Assembly (NCBI GenBank): GCA_011046405.1
Contig: DSAR01000168.1
Location: forward strand, 1-5,127
Reading direction: 5' to 3'
DNA: 5,127 nt
Source: Chloroflexota bacterium
GTDB lineage: Bacteria > Chloroflexota > Anaerolineae > B4-G1
Shown here: positions 4,613 through 5,127 of the stretch, one piece after another
Position numbering within the stretch: the first letter of the stretch is position 1
How the letters are laid out: the number at the start of each line of letters is the position of its first letter
Position numbers and translations under genes: made by a program
Notes under the pieces: generated by a model
The model's input: only the letters and a program-made list of their open reading frames with translations
Told to the model about the DNA's origin: nothing
Databases searched by the model: none

Positions 4613-5127
4613 ATGATGGATAATGGAATAGGCACGCGCGTCTTAATCGCTGAAGACGATTACCTGGTCAGCGAAACGATCAAGAGCATCCTTCACCAGA
4701 TCGGATACACGGTCGTGGGTAAGGCCATGGATGGACAGGAAGCCATTGAAATGACTCAAGCACTCGAACCTGACGTCGTTCTGATGGACATCGAAATGCC
4801 CGGCATAAGCGGCATCGAAGCCACCCGATGCATTCAAGCAGTCTGCCCTACCCCTGTGGTCATCCTGACCGCCTACGAGACTCCCGACTTGGTCGGTGAA
4901 GCCAGCGCCGCCGGCGCCGGCGCCTATCTGGTCAAACCGCCTGACGTAAAGCACCTCAAGCGGGCCATTACCATCGCCATGGCCCGTTTCGACGATATGA
5001 TGGCGCTGTGTGAAAGCAACCAACAACTACAAGCAGCTATGGCCCGGTTGAAAGACACCCAACAACAGGTCATCCAACAAGAACGGTTGGCCGCTGTGGG
5101 ACAACTGGCGGCCGGCATCGCCCACGA
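4613..5127 (+). CDS. Receiver-histidine kinase protein, N-terminal part
   Basis: 171 complete codons run open to the right edge. Residues 8-125 are a CheY-like receiver with all the key residues: acidic pair D15/D16, phospho-acceptor D59 in LMDIEMPG, T86 in VVILTAYE and K108 in YLVKPP. Residues 127-160 are Gln-rich and helical, probably a coiled-coil linker. They lead into a HisKA H-box, ERLAAVGQLAAGIAH, whose final His171 is the last whole codon. The full protein should continue with a HATPase_c domain. Such receiver-first kinases take phosphate from another kinase or respond to it, and act in the cytoplasm. The start at 4613 follows AGGTGAG (4601-4607) by 5 nt; ATG 4616 is an alternative with 8-nt spacing. 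The promoter at 4329-4356 and dyads at 4480-4592 precede it. No membrane segment is visible in the part present. Confidence 0.93.
   Translation, partial: MMDNGIGTRVLIAEDDYLVSETIKSILHQIGYTVVGKAMDGQEAIEMTQALEPDVVLMDIEMPGISGIEATRCIQAVCPTPVVILTAYETPDLVGEASAAGAGAYLVKPPDVKHLKRAITIAMARFDDMMALCESNQQLQAAMARLKDTQQQVIQQERLAAVGQLAAGIAH

Noticed and set aside
4643..5118. Minus-strand frames of 127 and 64 codons opposite the receiver-kinase
   Set aside because: The plus strand encodes a complete receiver with all catalytic residues and an H-box, so these are shadows.

Overview
The window looks like part of a Chloroflexota-type genome (Anaerolineae/Caldilineae-like). This is an inference from three things: a large secreted protein ending in repeated 'YLPL'-type motifs, a Pro/Thr linker joining beta-rich modules, and intergenic DNA crowded with palindromic repeats containing CACGAAT/ATTCGTG. 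No rRNA, tRNA or marker gene is present to confirm it.

Layout. (1) 1-95, minus strand: the first 31 codons of a secreted protein that runs off the left edge; it starts with a signal peptide. (2) 96-755: a divergent intergenic region. It holds an extended -10 promoter facing left (278-286), a palindromic element (189-275), a CACGAAT-type palindrome (378-472), and a good sigma70-type promoter facing right (519-547) that begins a leader of about 200 nt. (3) 756-3644, plus strand: one 962-residue exported protein. It has a signal peptide, three tandem copies of a 143-residue module I do not recognise, a Pro/Thr linker, Ig-like beta regions ending in a DUF11/CARDB-like domain, and two C-terminal YLPL/YLPV motifs. 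(4) 3645-4612: no intact gene. In order it holds a decayed minus-strand transposase fragment (3649-3798), a palindrome (3811-3898), an inverted partial copy of the left CACGAAT repeat (3915-3996), two more long palindromes (3998-4122 and 4146-4258), and then the promoter, hairpin and operator-like dyads of the next gene. (5) 4613-5127, plus strand: the start of a receiver-histidine kinase protein, cut at the window edge exactly at its phospho-acceptor histidine.

How the parts relate. The genes show no operon structure; each has its own promoter and a long leader. The big secreted protein is bracketed by mirror-image repeats: palindrome family A/B outside and the CACGAAT repeat inside, in opposite orientations on the two sides. 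This suggests a repeat-rich accessory locus shaped by mobile elements. The receiver-kinase has its own strong promoter and a 250-nt leader with structured dyads. Any regulatory link between it and the surface protein is unproven.
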